Counted from the stretch's first letter, positions 1-7,557 are shown. The stretch: DNA of 33,473 nucleotides from DATBLQ01 sp036555325 (GCA_036555325.1 DATBLQ010000035.1:1-33473); one strand, 5' to 3'. Translations and numbers: made by a program. The notes: a model not told the origin generated them from the sequence alone.

Positions 1-39
1 AACCCCTCGACTGTCAGCATCGAGGGCTCAAGGCGCCGG

Positions 40-91
40 CCTTCCCCCCGCTGCTGGCGACATCCGGCTGGCGCTCCTTCACGGGGGAAGG
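40..91. repeat. Palindromic intergenic repeat
   Basis: Perfect 9-base arms, CCTTCCCCC at 40-48 and GGGGGAAGG at 83-91, enclose a GC-rich core. It resembles the C-rich/G-rich palindromes often seen between genes in rhizobial genomes and is related in style to the TTCCCCTCACCC...AAGGGGAGAGG segment inside the duplicated repeat near 3100. Its family assignment is from memory only. Confidence 0.5.
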
Positions 92-175
92 TGAACACTC
101 CTACCCAAAGAGAAAATACCTGTCAAGGAAAATATGCAGGACAGGAGGATTTTTTAGATTAGTGGAAGAAAAAAG

Positions 176-210
176 AACCGGCTTGAGATTTCCCAAGCCG
201 GTTTTCTTTC
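176..210 (-). terminator. Intrinsic terminator, probably bidirectional
   Basis: A perfect 10-bp stem (AACCGGCTTG at 176-185, CAAGCCGGTT at 194-203) closes an 8-base loop. On the minus strand it is followed by a T-rich run (complement of GAAGAAAAAAG at about 165-175), so it fits the end of the minus-strand gene that stops at 233. On the plus strand TTTTC also follows, so it may stop transcripts from either side. Confidence 0.85.
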
Positions 211-232
211 AAGTTAGCCAAGACGAGATCTT

Positions 233-670
233 CTAAGAGATCTTATCGACGTCGATGATCCGGCCGCGGCGGGAGTTCACGAGAACTCTGAACGTATCGC
301 CATGGCGACGGCCGAGATAGGTGTAGGTACGTCCAGCGCATTCAACTGTGCGCACGCGATTGAAGCCACGATCGCGAACGATAGCCCGACCTTCGCCGCA
401 GGTGATGCGGTATGGCGCATAAAGGCCATAGCCCAACCAATAGGGCTGCGGATACCAGAAGCCGCCGAAGTGGAAACGGAACTTATCGTCCTTGTGGCGT
501 CGCCGCTCATGCCGGTTGGAATCGAATTTCCATTTGGACTGAGCCTGCTGGACCTGCATGGTTCCATCGGCATCATTTTGCATGGACTGAGCGCCTACAA
601 CACCAGCCGACGCCACTGTCATGAGCGACACGGCCGATGCAATCGCAAAAGGTTTAATAAAGTTTTTCAT
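233..670 (-). CDS. Small secreted basic protein of unknown function
   Basis: The product is 145 residues and I cannot assign a function. Residues 1-27 form a clear Sec signal peptide, with cleavage likely after VVGA, so the mature protein is periplasmic or secreted. The mature part starts with a Gln/Asp-rich linker, then a very basic stretch (HERRRHK, about 54-60), an aromatic patch rich in Trp/Tyr/Phe (about 65-87) and a C-terminal domain with two cysteines (C91 and C111) that could form one disulfide. The start is supported by a GAGGAA ribosome-binding site a few bases upstream. The gene is monocistronic with its own downstream terminator. Similar short secreted proteins ending in a GRxxGxxFxVxVxSRxGRI-like segment are, from memory, common hypotheticals in Rhizobiales. 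Confidence 0.75.
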   Translation of the reverse strand: MKNFIKPFAIASAVSLMTVASAGVVGAQSMQNDADGTMQVQQAQSKWKFDSNRHERRRHKDDKFRFHFGGFWYPQPYWLGYGLYAPYRITCGEGRAIVRDRGFNRVRTVECAGRTYTYLGRRHGDTFRVLVNSRRGRIIDVDKIS

Positions 671-857
671 CGTCGGGTTCCTCGTGTTGAACTGAACTTC
701 AACACTAAATGGTCCCCGTGGTTCCGGATTTCATATTAAATCTCAGTAGGTTAGATGAACGGTGGGTGAACAGTTGGGTCTACTTCCATTCATCGTTGTT
801 CACCGGGGTGCGGAGGGGAGAGCGAGCTGCTGCTATCGCTTCCTCCTTTCCCTCAAC

Positions 858-991
858 CGTCATGGCCGGACTTGATCCGGCCATCTCGTTACGAACCGGT
901 TGCAGATCACCGGGTTGATCCCCGGAACAAGTCCGGGGACGGTGATGACGATTGTTGCAGGCGTCATGGCCGGACTTGATCCGGCCATCTC
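858..991. repeat. Composite palindrome cluster (copy 1)
   Basis: Two identical hairpins, ATGGCCGGA/TCCGGCCAT at 862-870/876-884 and 966-974/980-988, flank a larger nested hairpin. The nested one has outer arms ATCACC at 906-911 and GGTGAT at 941-946, and inner arms TCCCCGGA at 919-926 and TCCGGGGA at 932-939. Bases 858-915 are an exact reverse complement of 5326-5383 (58 bases). The same hairpin types recur at 3024-3312 and 9607-9656. This is a dispersed, non-coding, REP-like family confined to intergenic DNA in the window. Confidence 0.85.
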
Positions 992-1009
992 TTGCCAGGG
1001 CGGTGAGAG

Positions 1010-1050
1010 ATGCGCGGATCACGCCGCTAGCGCGGCGGTCCGGGCATGAC
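1010..1050. repeat. Second hairpin type, ATGC...CCGGGCAT
   Basis: An imperfect long stem pairs GCGGATCACGCCGC (about 1014-1027) with GCGGCGGTCCGGGC (about 1032-1045). Related pieces, CGTCATGCCCGGACCGCC, occur in reverse orientation at about 3000-3018 and 3136-3153, next to the ATGGCCGGA hairpins, so this appears to be another module of the same repeat system. Confidence 0.65.
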
Positions 1051-1144
1051 GATGTGTAGAGCGAACCTTGCTTCGCGCCATGCGTCTTTCCTGCAAAAAC
1101 GTTCACCTTTTGATCCCGTGAACGAATCGGGGTAAGCTCCTGTC

Positions 1145-2311
1145 ATGCAGTTAGATGAAATCCTATGGGTGGTAGGGGATTTCCCCCTAACCTACGGCCG
1201 GTTGATCGCCACAGGTGCGGGCCTGGCGATCTTACTGCTCATTGTAGTCGTGGCTCTGGCGTGGCGTTCGGGGCGCGCCAATCGCGCCAGTTCCGCCGAT
1301 GCGATGCGGCGGGCAGAGGACCTCGAGCTCAAGATTGCCGAGCTTACCGGTCAGGTGAGGGCCTTTGCGGAACAGACCGCCCATTACGATGCGCATCTTG
1401 CCCGCACGCTCGATGAGCGCCTCGACCAGGTGAGCTTCCGGCTGGGCCAGGGGCTCAACGAAACGGCAGAACGAACCAGCCAATCCCTCAAGACGCTGCA
1501 TGAGCGCCTGGCGGTGATCGACAGTGCGCAGCGAAACATCACCGAGCTGTCGAGCCAGATGGTGAGCCTCAAAGACATTCTCGCCAACAAGCAGACGCGC
1601 GGCGCCTTCGGGCAGGCGCGCATGGAGGCGATCATCAGAGACGGGCTGCATCAAGGCGCCTACAGCTTTCAAATCACCTTGAGCAACGGCACGCGGCCGG
1701 ACTGCGCGGTGAAGCTGCCGGAAAGCGAACTGCACCTCGTCATCGACGCGAAGTTTCCGCTGGAAGCCTATAACCTGCTGAAGGCGGCGAAATCGGACGG
1801 CGATGTGCGGTTGGGCGAACAGAGGCTGCGCAGCGACGTGCTGAAGCATGTGAAGGATATCGCGCAGAAATATTTGATCGCCGGGGAAACGCACGAGACG
1901 GCGATCATGTTCGTGCCGTCGGAATCGATTTATGCAGAGCTTTACGAGCGCTTCGAGGATGTGATCCAGAAATCGCACCGGCAGCGAGTGATCATCGCTT
2001 CGCCCAACATCTTGATGCTTCTCGTACAGACCATGCAGGCCATCTTCAAAGACGCGCGCATGCGCGAGCAGGCGGGGCAAATCAAAATCGAGGTGGTGAA
2101 GCTCATGGAGGATGTCGTGCGCATGCGCGACCGCGTGCTCGACCTGCAGAAACACTTCGGACTTGCAACGCAGGACGTCGAGAAGCTTCTCATCTCGTCG
2201 GAGAAGATCACCAAGCGGGGCTTGCGGATCGAACAGGTCGATCTGTCTGAACCTCAATTGCGCGCCGTGGATGGCGAGGAGCGCAGACCGCGGCTGGTGG
2301 CGGAAAACTGA
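1145..2311 (+). CDS. rmuC: DNA recombination protein RmuC
   Basis: RmuC-family proteins limit rearrangement at inverted repeats and are thought to be membrane-tethered nucleases of the PD-(D/E)XK type. The 388-residue product shows the family layout: a transmembrane helix at about 22-40, a helical, probably coiled-coil region at about 50-150, then the conserved domain starting at TRGAFGQ (151-157) with the VIDAKFPLEAY block (199-209) that carries the nuclease-like Asp and Lys. The C-terminal third is again helical (VVRMRDRVLDLQKHF). The ATG at 1145 gives the N-terminal membrane anchor, which supports this start. The gene converges on recR with only 16 bases between the stop codons. From memory, recR and rmuC are neighbours in many Rhizobiales. 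Both act in DNA maintenance, but they are on opposite strands here and so are not co-transcribed. Confidence 0.93.
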   Translation: MQLDEILWVVGDFPLTYGRLIATGAGLAILLLIVVVALAWRSGRANRASSADAMRRAEDLELKIAELTGQVRAFAEQTAHYDAHLARTLDERLDQVSFRLGQGLNETAERTSQSLKTLHERLAVIDSAQRNITELSSQMVSLKDILANKQTRGAFGQARMEAIIRDGLHQGAYSFQITLSNGTRPDCAVKLPESELHLVIDAKFPLEAYNLLKAAKSDGDVRLGEQRLRSDVLKHVKDIAQKYLIAGETHETAIMFVPSESIYAELYERFEDVIQKSHRQRVIIASPNILMLLVQTMQAIFKDARMREQAGQIKIEVVKLMEDVVRMRDRVLDLQKHFGLATQDVEKLLISSEKITKRGLRIEQVDLSEPQLRAVDGEERRPRLVAEN

Positions 2312-2327
2312 GCGTCCGGAAACCGTT

Positions 2328-2930
2328 TCAAAGGGGGCGGCGTTGCCGCACGGCAGCGGCAAGGGTGCCCTCGTCGAGATAGTCGAGTTCGCCGCCGACC
2401 GGAACGCCATGGGCGAGGCGGGAAACCGTCACTCCCGTTTCCTTCAGCCGGTCGGTGATGTAGTGGGCGGTGGTCTGGCCTTCCACGGTGGCGTTCATGG
2501 CCAGAACCACCTCCTTCACGCCGCCTTGAACCACCCGCTCAAGCAGCCGCGTGATGTTCAGATCCTCGGGCCGCTTGCCCTCGAGCGCAGACAGAGCGCC
2601 GCCCAGCACATGATAAAGCCCGTTTACGGCGCCGGCGCGCTCCAGGGCCCAGAGATCTCCCACTTCCTCGACGACGCAAATGAGCGAACGGTCGCGGCGA
2701 TCGTCACGGCACAGCGCGCAAGGGTCTAGCGTGTCGACGTTGCCGCAATTCGAACAAAGGGCGACTTTTGCGCCGGTCTCGGCCAGAGCTTCGGCGAGAG
2801 GCTGAAGCAGCTTGTCGCGATTCTTGATGAGATGCAGAGCGGCACGGCGGGCCGAACGGGGGCCTAAGCCCGGCAGCTTCGCCAGGAGCTGGATCAAGCG
2901 TTCGATCTCGGTACCGGTGGAGCGGCGCAT
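2328..2930 (-). CDS. recR: Recombination mediator RecR
   Basis: RecR works with RecO (and RecF) to load RecA on single-stranded gaps. The product has the standard length of about 200 residues and domain order: a helix-hairpin-helix (LAKLPGLGPRSARRAALHL near the N-terminus), a four-cysteine zinc site (CSNC and CALC), a Toprim domain beginning at about residue 80 (ICVVEEVGDLWALER), and the C-terminal GVPVGGELDYLDEGTL segment. I prefer the ATG at 2930 because GGAG lies seven bases before it; the ATG at 2936 sits directly on that ribosome-binding site and would add only two residues. In many proteobacteria recR directly follows dnaX-ybaB. Here it has the same orientation but is separated from ybaB by about 2.5 kb carrying a divergent transporter gene and repeats, so it must have its own promoter. 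Confidence 0.95.
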   Translation of the reverse strand: MRRSTGTEIERLIQLLAKLPGLGPRSARRAALHLIKNRDKLLQPLAEALAETGAKVALCSNCGNVDTLDPCALCRDDRRDRSLICVVEEVGDLWALERAGAVNGLYHVLGGALSALEGKRPEDLNITRLLERVVQGGVKEVVLAMNATVEGQTTAHYITDRLKETGVTVSRLAHGVPVGGELDYLDEGTLAAAVRQRRPL

Positions 2931-3023
2931 GCCCATTCTCCGCTAAGCTTGTGTTACAGGTGCAGGCTTCATCGGCAGTGTCAACCACGTCTCTACACCT
3001 CGTCATGCCCGGACCGCCGCGAT

Positions 3024-3136
3024 GAGATGGCCGGATCACGTCCGGCCATGACGGTTGAGGGGAAGGAGAGAGCGCGGTTCCCCTCACCCGACGCTGCGCG
3101 TCACCCTCTCACAAGGGGAGAGGAGTGCTTACACTC
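3024..3136. repeat. 113-bp direct repeat, unit 1
   Basis: The unit begins with the ATGGCCGGA-TCACG-TCCGGCCAT hairpin and continues through GGTTGAGGGGAAGGAGAG, a TTCCCCTCACCC segment and ACAAGGGGAGAGGAG, whose C-rich and G-rich parts can pair. It matches 3200-3312 at 111 of 113 positions; the two differences are G/A at 3072/3248 and 3076/3252. Confidence 0.92.
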
Positions 3137-3199
3137 GTCATGCCCGGACCGCCATGTTAGCGGCGTGATCCGGGCATCTCTCGCGCACCGCCTGAGAAA
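3137..3199. repeat. Spacer hairpin between the direct repeats
   Basis: The 63 bases between the two 113-bp units contain ATGCCCGGACCGCC (3140-3153) pairing imperfectly with GGCGTGATCCGGGCAT (about 3162-3177). This is the same hairpin type as at 1010-1050. With the flanking units it makes a tandem arrangement of alternating palindrome modules. Confidence 0.65.
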
Positions 3200-3312
3200 G
3201 AGATGGCCGGATCACGTCCGGCCATGACGGTTGAGGGGAAGGAGAGAACGCAGTTCCCCTCACCCGACGCTGCGCGTCACCCTCTCACAAGGGGAGAGGA
3301 GTGCTTACACTC
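3200..3312. repeat. 113-bp direct repeat, unit 2
   Basis: Second copy of the unit at 3024-3136, offset by exactly 176 bases and differing at two positions. The near identity points to a recent duplication or ongoing gene conversion. It ends just upstream of the unique promoter region of the transporter gene. Confidence 0.92.
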
Positions 3313-3329
3313 CAAGGCGGTGGTGATGT

Positions 3330-3365
3330 TTGACACACCTTCGGAATTCCAGGAGCATTACGCTG
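3330..3365 (+). promoter_or_regulatory. Possible promoter of the SLC13-type transporter
   Basis: A TTGACA hexamer (3330-3335) lies in the unique stretch after the repeats. A loosely matching -10 (GCATTA or CATTAC, about 3355-3360) follows at 19-20 bases, which is longer than ideal. The position about 80-110 bases before the start codon is reasonable, but the -10 match is poor. Confidence 0.3.
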
Positions 3366-3445
3366 CTCATTCGGCATGACTTACTCACGTGCAACAAACA
3401 GGCGAAGCTTGTCCCCGGCAGTGAATCACCCTTGGTGGGAGCTCG

Positions 3446-5215
3446 ATGACTCCTGAAATCGCCAGCTGTCTTGCAATCCTGACCGTTGCAATTGGGCTGT
3501 TTGCGTGGGACCGAATCCCTGCGGAGGTCATTGCGATCGGGGTCATGCTGGCGACCATCCTGACGGGACTCCTGCCACCGGAACAGGCATTTGCCGGTTT
3601 TGGCAGCGACACGGTCATGATGCTTCTTGGTTTGCTCATCATGTCAGCTGGGCTGATACAAACCGGCGTTGTCGACATCGTCGGCCACTACATTTTCGAT
3701 CTTGCGGGGCGAAGGAACAGAATTTTTCTGCCCTTGATCATGGTCACGGTGGCGACAGTTTCCGCCTTCATGAGCAATACTGCCGCCACGGCATTTTTCG
3801 TTCCACTGGTCCTCGGCTATGCGGCCAAGGTGCGCGTCAGTCCTTCGAAATATTTGCTACCGGTGGCCTTCGCCTCGATCCTAACGAGTTCGGTCACGCT
3901 CGTCAGCACATCGACAAATCTGGTCGTGAGTGGAATTTTGACCCGGTACCAGCAGCCCCCCATGGGAATGTTCGAGCTCAGTCCTGTCGGAATACCTGTA
4001 GCAATCGCGGGCATCCTCTATTTGTGGACAGTCGGCGTGCGGCTCATCCGGCAGCGGCGAGACCAGAAGTCCGAGGAGAATATCGGCGAGCGTAATTACC
4101 AGGCGGATGTCGTTCTTGTGGAGAACAGCTCATTGGTCGGCAAAACGCTCCGGCAGGCGAAATTCACCCCGCAAGCGGGATTCAAAGTCGTAAAGCTCAT
4201 TCGCGGGACCGAAACCCGCGACAAAAAACTTTCCGATGTCAGGCTTCAGCCGGGAGACGAGTTGATAGTGGAGGGGCTGCGGGCCGACCTTCTCAAGATC
4301 AAGGATGTCAAGGGGCTAGATTTCAAGGCCGACGTCCATCTGGCCGATCCAGAGATCGACAAGGACAACCTCACCATTGTCGAGGGTGTCTTGCTGCCAC
4401 GCTCGCCGCTCATCGGCCAGAGTCTCAAAAGCCTCGAATTCAAGGAGCGATATGGTCTGCAAGTCCTGGCACTGCATCGCGCCGGAAGCGTGCCGCGGAA
4501 AATAAGCAGAGCGAGGCTTCGCCTGGGAGACGTGCTGCTCTTGCAGGGAACGGCGGAAAATGTGAAGAGGCTGGAGCGCGGAAATCTCTTCAACATCTTC
4601 GGCGGCGTTGACCCACAGCGACTGAACCGCGCGCATGCACCCTTGGCGCTGACGATTTTCGCCGCCTCGATCCTAGCGGTAGCCTTCAATCTCGTAACGC
4701 TTCCCGTGGCAGCGCTAAGCGGGGCATTCCTGATGTTTCTGACACGATGCTTGTCGCCGGAGGAAGGCTATCGCAATGTCGAATGGAAGGCCCTCATCCT
4801 CATTGGGGCACTTTTGTCACTCGGTGCGGCGATGGAGGCAAGTGGTGCCGGCAAGTACCTAGCCCAGCAGCTCATCGGCCTTGTCGGGGCGCACAACCCC
4901 TATGCGCTGTTGAGCTGCTTCTTTGTCCTCACCGTCGCACTCACGCAGCCCATGTCGAATCAAGCCGCAGCTTTGGTGGTGCTGCCCATTGCTATTCAGA
5001 CAGCCTTTGAGCTTGGAAGCGATCCACGAACCTTCGCCATGATGGTGGCAATTTCAGCAAGCTCTTCCTATCTCACACCCCTCGAACCATCTTGCCTGAT
5101 GGTCTACGGACCAGGCAAATACCAGTTCTCAGACTTCTTGAGAGTCGGAACACCGCTTACGTTGCTGATCTATTTAATCGCGATTGTCCTCGTGCCGGTA
5201 TTTTGGCCGCTATAG
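3446..5215 (+). CDS. SLC13/DASS-family anion permease with two TrkA-C domains
   Basis: This inner-membrane transporter probably takes up an anion such as sulfate, a dicarboxylate or another oxyanion with Na+ or H+; the substrate cannot be read from sequence. The 589 residues follow the family pattern of membrane half (about 1-205), two cytoplasmic TrkA-C (RCK_C) domains (about 215-295 and 305-385), and a second membrane half (about 398-589). Family motifs are visible: SNTAAT (110-115) and TSTNLV (155-160) in the first half, SNQAAA (504-509) and LEPSCLMVYGPG (546-557) in the second. These are the paired substrate and sodium loops. GGGAG upstream of the ATG supports the start. The gene stands alone, on the strand opposite to recR, ybaB and dnaX, between two repeat clusters, and it splits the usual ybaB-recR adjacency. 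A recently inserted cargo gene is possible. Confidence 0.88.
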   Translation: MTPEIASCLAILTVAIGLFAWDRIPAEVIAIGVMLATILTGLLPPEQAFAGFGSDTVMMLLGLLIMSAGLIQTGVVDIVGHYIFDLAGRRNRIFLPLIMVTVATVSAFMSNTAATAFFVPLVLGYAAKVRVSPSKYLLPVAFASILTSSVTLVSTSTNLVVSGILTRYQQPPMGMFELSPVGIPVAIAGILYLWTVGVRLIRQRRDQKSEENIGERNYQADVVLVENSSLVGKTLRQAKFTPQAGFKVVKLIRGTETRDKKLSDVRLQPGDELIVEGLRADLLKIKDVKGLDFKADVHLADPEIDKDNLTIVEGVLLPRSPLIGQSLKSLEFKERYGLQVLALHRAGSVPRKISRARLRLGDVLLLQGTAENVKRLERGNLFNIFGGVDPQRLNRAHAPLALTIFAASILAVAFNLVTLPVAALSGAFLMFLTRCLSPEEGYRNVEWKALILIGALLSLGAAMEASGAGKYLAQQLIGLVGAHNPYALLSCFFVLTVALTQPMSNQAAALVVLPIAIQTAFELGSDPRTFAMMVAISASSSYLTPLEPSCLMVYGPGKYQFSDFLRVGTPLTLLIYLIAIVLVPVFWPL

Positions 5216-5270
5216 GCACGTGTCTCCTCTTTTCGTGCAATGCGCATCCCTGTGCCTCACAACGAAAGAG

Positions 5271-5383
5271 ATGGCCGGATCACGTCCGGCCATGGCGGTT
5301 GCAACAATCGTCATCACCGGGCTTGACCCGGTGATCTGCAACCGGTTCGTAACGAGATGGCCGGATCAAGTCCGGCCATGACG
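5271..5383. repeat. Composite palindrome cluster (inverted copy 2)
   Basis: Three hairpins stand in a row: ATGGCCGGA/TCCGGCCAT at 5271-5279/5285-5293, ATCACCGGG/CCCGGTGAT at 5313-5321/5327-5335, and ATGGCCGGA/TCCGGCCAT again at 5357-5365/5371-5379. Bases 5326-5383 are the exact reverse complement of 858-915. The order of modules is the same as in copy 1 but in inverse orientation, with a simpler middle hairpin. It fills the gap between the convergent transporter and ybaB genes and may also act as a transcription barrier. Confidence 0.88.
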
Positions 5384-5413
5384 CCGGAGGAAAGAGGGGG
5401 GAGGGGTGGCGGG

Positions 5414-5740
5414 TCAGAACGGCAATTGGAACCCCGGAGGCACAGGGAGGCCGCCGGTCATTTCCTTCATCTGTTCGGCCAGAACCTGCTCCATCTTGGC
5501 GCGCGCATCGGCATGGGCGGCAATGATCAGATCCTCGAGGATTTCCTTCTCCTCGGCCTTCATCAACGACGCATCGACGGCCAAGCCGGTCATGACTCCC
5601 TTGCCGTTGAGAGTGACCTTGACAAGATCGCCGCCCGCCTTGCCTTCGATGGAAAGGGTTTCAAGCTTGGCCTGAACCGCCTGCATGCGCGATTGCAGTT
5701 CCTGCACCTGCTTCATCATCTGTCCCAAATTTTTCATCAT
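5414..5740 (-). CDS. ybaB: YbaB/EbfC family nucleoid-associated protein
   Basis: Members bind DNA as dimers and are classed as nucleoid-associated proteins. The 108-residue product starts MMKNLGQMMKQVQELQSRM, the typical N-terminal helix, followed by a region with GGDLVKVTLNGKGVMTGLAV and a C-terminal stretch ending GGLPVPPGFQLPF. The length is usual for the family. Its ATGATG start begins right after the TGA of dnaX with no gap, so translation is almost certainly coupled and the two are one operon. From memory the dnaX-ybaB pair is conserved widely in bacteria. The expected next gene, recR, is displaced downstream. Confidence 0.95.
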   Translation of the reverse strand: MMKNLGQMMKQVQELQSRMQAVQAKLETLSIEGKAGGDLVKVTLNGKGVMTGLAVDASLMKAEEKEILEDLIIAAHADARAKMEQVLAEQMKEMTGGLPVPPGFQLPF

Positions 5741-7501
5741 TCATTCTCGCTCACTGTTGTCGGAGAGATCGGGCGCCGGCAGGTCGGGGTCGCGAACATC
5801 ACTGATCTCGGCGCCGGGAAATTTCTCCAGCACCGCCTTCACGACCGAGTGCTGACGCACTTCGCGAAAGGTCGAATCGCGCATGGCGCGGGCCTGCTGG
5901 CGAAGGGGCGGCTCGCCTTGCTCGTTGGAAATCGAAACCATCCAGCGCTCGCCCGTCCAGGCTTCGAGCTTGCGGGCAAGCTCGCCTGCGAGGCCTGTAG
6001 GCGCGTCGGGCTCAAGCGCGATCTCGAGTGTGCCTTCGCCCAAGCGCACAGGGCGAATGTAACGCTCGATCTCGCCCTTCAGCTTAACGTCGCGCTTCTC
6101 GCCAACGAAGGCCGCGATGTCGCGAAGATGCCGGAACAGCTGAACAGGCGGTTTTTTCTCAGACCGGGACGGCTCCCGGTCGAGCGCGAGCGCGCCCTGG
6201 GTGGAAACGACCTCAGCGGAACCTGCCTCACCATCCTCGGGCAGGGAGGGCTGCCTCGGCCGGCCGGCGGGCGGTGGCGATGGTTTTTCCCCGCCGGGTT
6301 CGCGGGCGATTTTGAGCAGATCTTCGGTTGAGGGAAGCGATGCTCCGTAAGCCAGGCGAATGACGATCATCTCGAGGGCGGCGAGAGCGTCGGGCGCATC
6401 GCGCACCTCCGTCAACCCCTTGAGCAGCATCTGCCAAGCGCGGGTGAGAGCAGCCATGGACAGGTCCTTGGCGAATCTGACGCCGCGGATACGTTCGGCT
6501 TCACTGCGGTCGGGATCGGCCTCGGCGGACGGCACGATCTTCAGACGCGTCACCCAGTGGACGAAGTCGGCCAGATCGATAAGGAGATTCTGCGGATCGG
6601 CGCCCTGGGCATGCTGAGATTCGATCTCACGCAGCGCTGCGGCGCTATCGCCCGACATGATCGCCTCGAAGAGATCGATGATGCGGGCGCGGTCGATGAC
6701 GCCCAGCATGGAGCGTACGCATTCGCCGGTTATCGATACGCCGCAATGGGCGATGGCCTGATCGAGAAGCGACAGACCATCGCGCACCGAGCCTTCGGCG
6801 GCACGCACGATCATCCGCACGGCCTCGTCTTCAGCGGCGACACCTTCGGCGGCGGCAACGCGGGAGAGATGGGCAAGCAGGGTCGCCGCATCGAGGCGCC
6901 GCAGGTCGAAGCGCTGGCAGCGGGACAGAACGGTGATGGGGACTTTTCTGATCTCGGTGGTGGCGAAGATGAATTTCACGTGCGGGGGCGGTTCTTCCAG
7001 CGTTTTCAAAAGCGCGTTGAACGCCTGCTTGGAGAGCATGTGAACTTCATCGATGATGTAGACCTTGTAGCGGGCGATCATCGGACGATAGCGGACGGCC
7101 TCGATGAGCTCGCGCACATCATCGACGCCGGTGCGGGAGGCTGCGTCCATCTCGATCACATCGACATGGCGGGATTCAAGGATCGCGGCGCAATGCTCGC
7201 CCACGGCCGGCATCTCAATGGAGGGACCGTTCTGCGAGCCGGGCCCGGTGTAATTGAGGGCGCGGGCGATGAGCCTGGCGGTCGTCGTCTTGCCGACACC
7301 GCGAACGCCGGTCAGCATATAGGCCTGGGCGATGCGGTCGGTGGCGAAGGCGTTCCTAAGAGTGCGGACCATGGCATCCTGCCCCACCAAGTCGGCAAAG
7401 GTCTCAGGGCGATACTTGCGGGCAAGGACACGGTAGCCTGTGGCGCCCATGGCGCCGCCTTCCGGTGGGTTTTCGGTCAAATCGTTCACCGGCTGCCTCA
7501 T
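5741..7501 (-). CDS. dnaX: DNA polymerase III subunit gamma/tau
   Basis: DnaX is the ATPase core of the clamp loader of the replicative polymerase. From the ATG at 7501 the product is 586 residues. It has Walker A GVRGVGKT (65-72), Walker B VYIIDEVH (147-154), the FIFATTEIRKVP sensor-1 strand (178-189) and the SRC motif (193-195), then the oligomerisation domain and a Pro-rich, charged linker (about 425-455) leading into the tau C-terminus. The frame is open up to 7585, but that extension runs through the SRP RNA gene, so the ATG at 7501, with a typical YRVLARKYRP sequence 22 residues in, is much more likely. Of the four zinc-binding cysteines known in E. coli only one (C104) is obvious; from memory this is common in Rhizobiales. 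A run of six A (6152-6157 on the minus strand) lies in the linker. Confidence 0.95.
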   Translation of the reverse strand: MRQPVNDLTENPPEGGAMGATGYRVLARKYRPETFADLVGQDAMVRTLRNAFATDRIAQAYMLTGVRGVGKTTTARLIARALNYTGPGSQNGPSIEMPAVGEHCAAILESRHVDVIEMDAASRTGVDDVRELIEAVRYRPMIARYKVYIIDEVHMLSKQAFNALLKTLEEPPPHVKFIFATTEIRKVPITVLSRCQRFDLRRLDAATLLAHLSRVAAAEGVAAEDEAVRMIVRAAEGSVRDGLSLLDQAIAHCGVSITGECVRSMLGVIDRARIIDLFEAIMSGDSAAALREIESQHAQGADPQNLLIDLADFVHWVTRLKIVPSAEADPDRSEAERIRGVRFAKDLSMAALTRAWQMLLKGLTEVRDAPDALAALEMIVIRLAYGASLPSTEDLLKIAREPGGEKPSPPPAGRPRQPSLPEDGEAGSAEVVSTQGALALDREPSRSEKKPPVQLFRHLRDIAAFVGEKRDVKLKGEIERYIRPVRLGEGTLEIALEPDAPTGLAGELARKLEAWTGERWMVSISNEQGEPPLRQQARAMRDSTFREVRQHSVVKAVLEKFPGAEISDVRDPDLPAPDLSDNSERE

Positions 7502-7557
7502 TGTTCTGCAAAGCGCGGGTAAGTTGTTGCGCCTTGCGTCGTCTTGTGGATTGAGGT

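Larger units (their letters stand above)
1..232. other. Intergenic stretch at left edge
   Basis: No coding region is supported here. It holds a long-range palindrome at 40-91 and an intrinsic terminator at 176-210, both listed separately. Nothing recognisable lies between 92 and 170. The gene to the left, outside the window, cannot be inferred. Confidence 0.6.
671..1144. other. Intergenic region with palindromic repeat cluster
   Basis: This 474-base gap separates the divergent small secreted protein gene and rmuC. Bases 858-1050 are filled by a composite of at least four hairpins, listed separately. The rest should contain both promoters, but I see no convincing -35/-10 pair. Apparent reading frames here run through the palindromes and are not credible genes. 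Confidence 0.6.
2937..3445. other. Repeat-filled intergenic region between recR and the transporter
   Basis: These 509 bases separate the divergent recR and SLC13-type genes. Bases about 2996-3312 consist almost entirely of palindromic repeats and a 113-base duplication. The stretch 3313-3445 is unique sequence and probably holds the transporter promoter. No gene is supported. Confidence 0.7.

Noticed and set aside
1232..2410. 392-residue minus-strand frame opposite rmuC
   Set aside because: A shadow of rmuC and of the convergent recR end; its sequence shows no family motif and is rich in His/Arg/Leu as expected from antisense of GC-rich genes.
3024..3312. Possible CRISPR-like array from repeated units
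   Set aside because: Only two 113-base units with a 63-base spacer that is itself a repeat module; no cas genes; unit size is wrong.
5357..7522. Long plus-strand frames (5357-6331 and 6557-7522) opposite dnaX
   Set aside because: They are antisense to a clearly conserved dnaX, arise from its high GC codon pattern, and have no recognisable domains or ribosome-binding sites.
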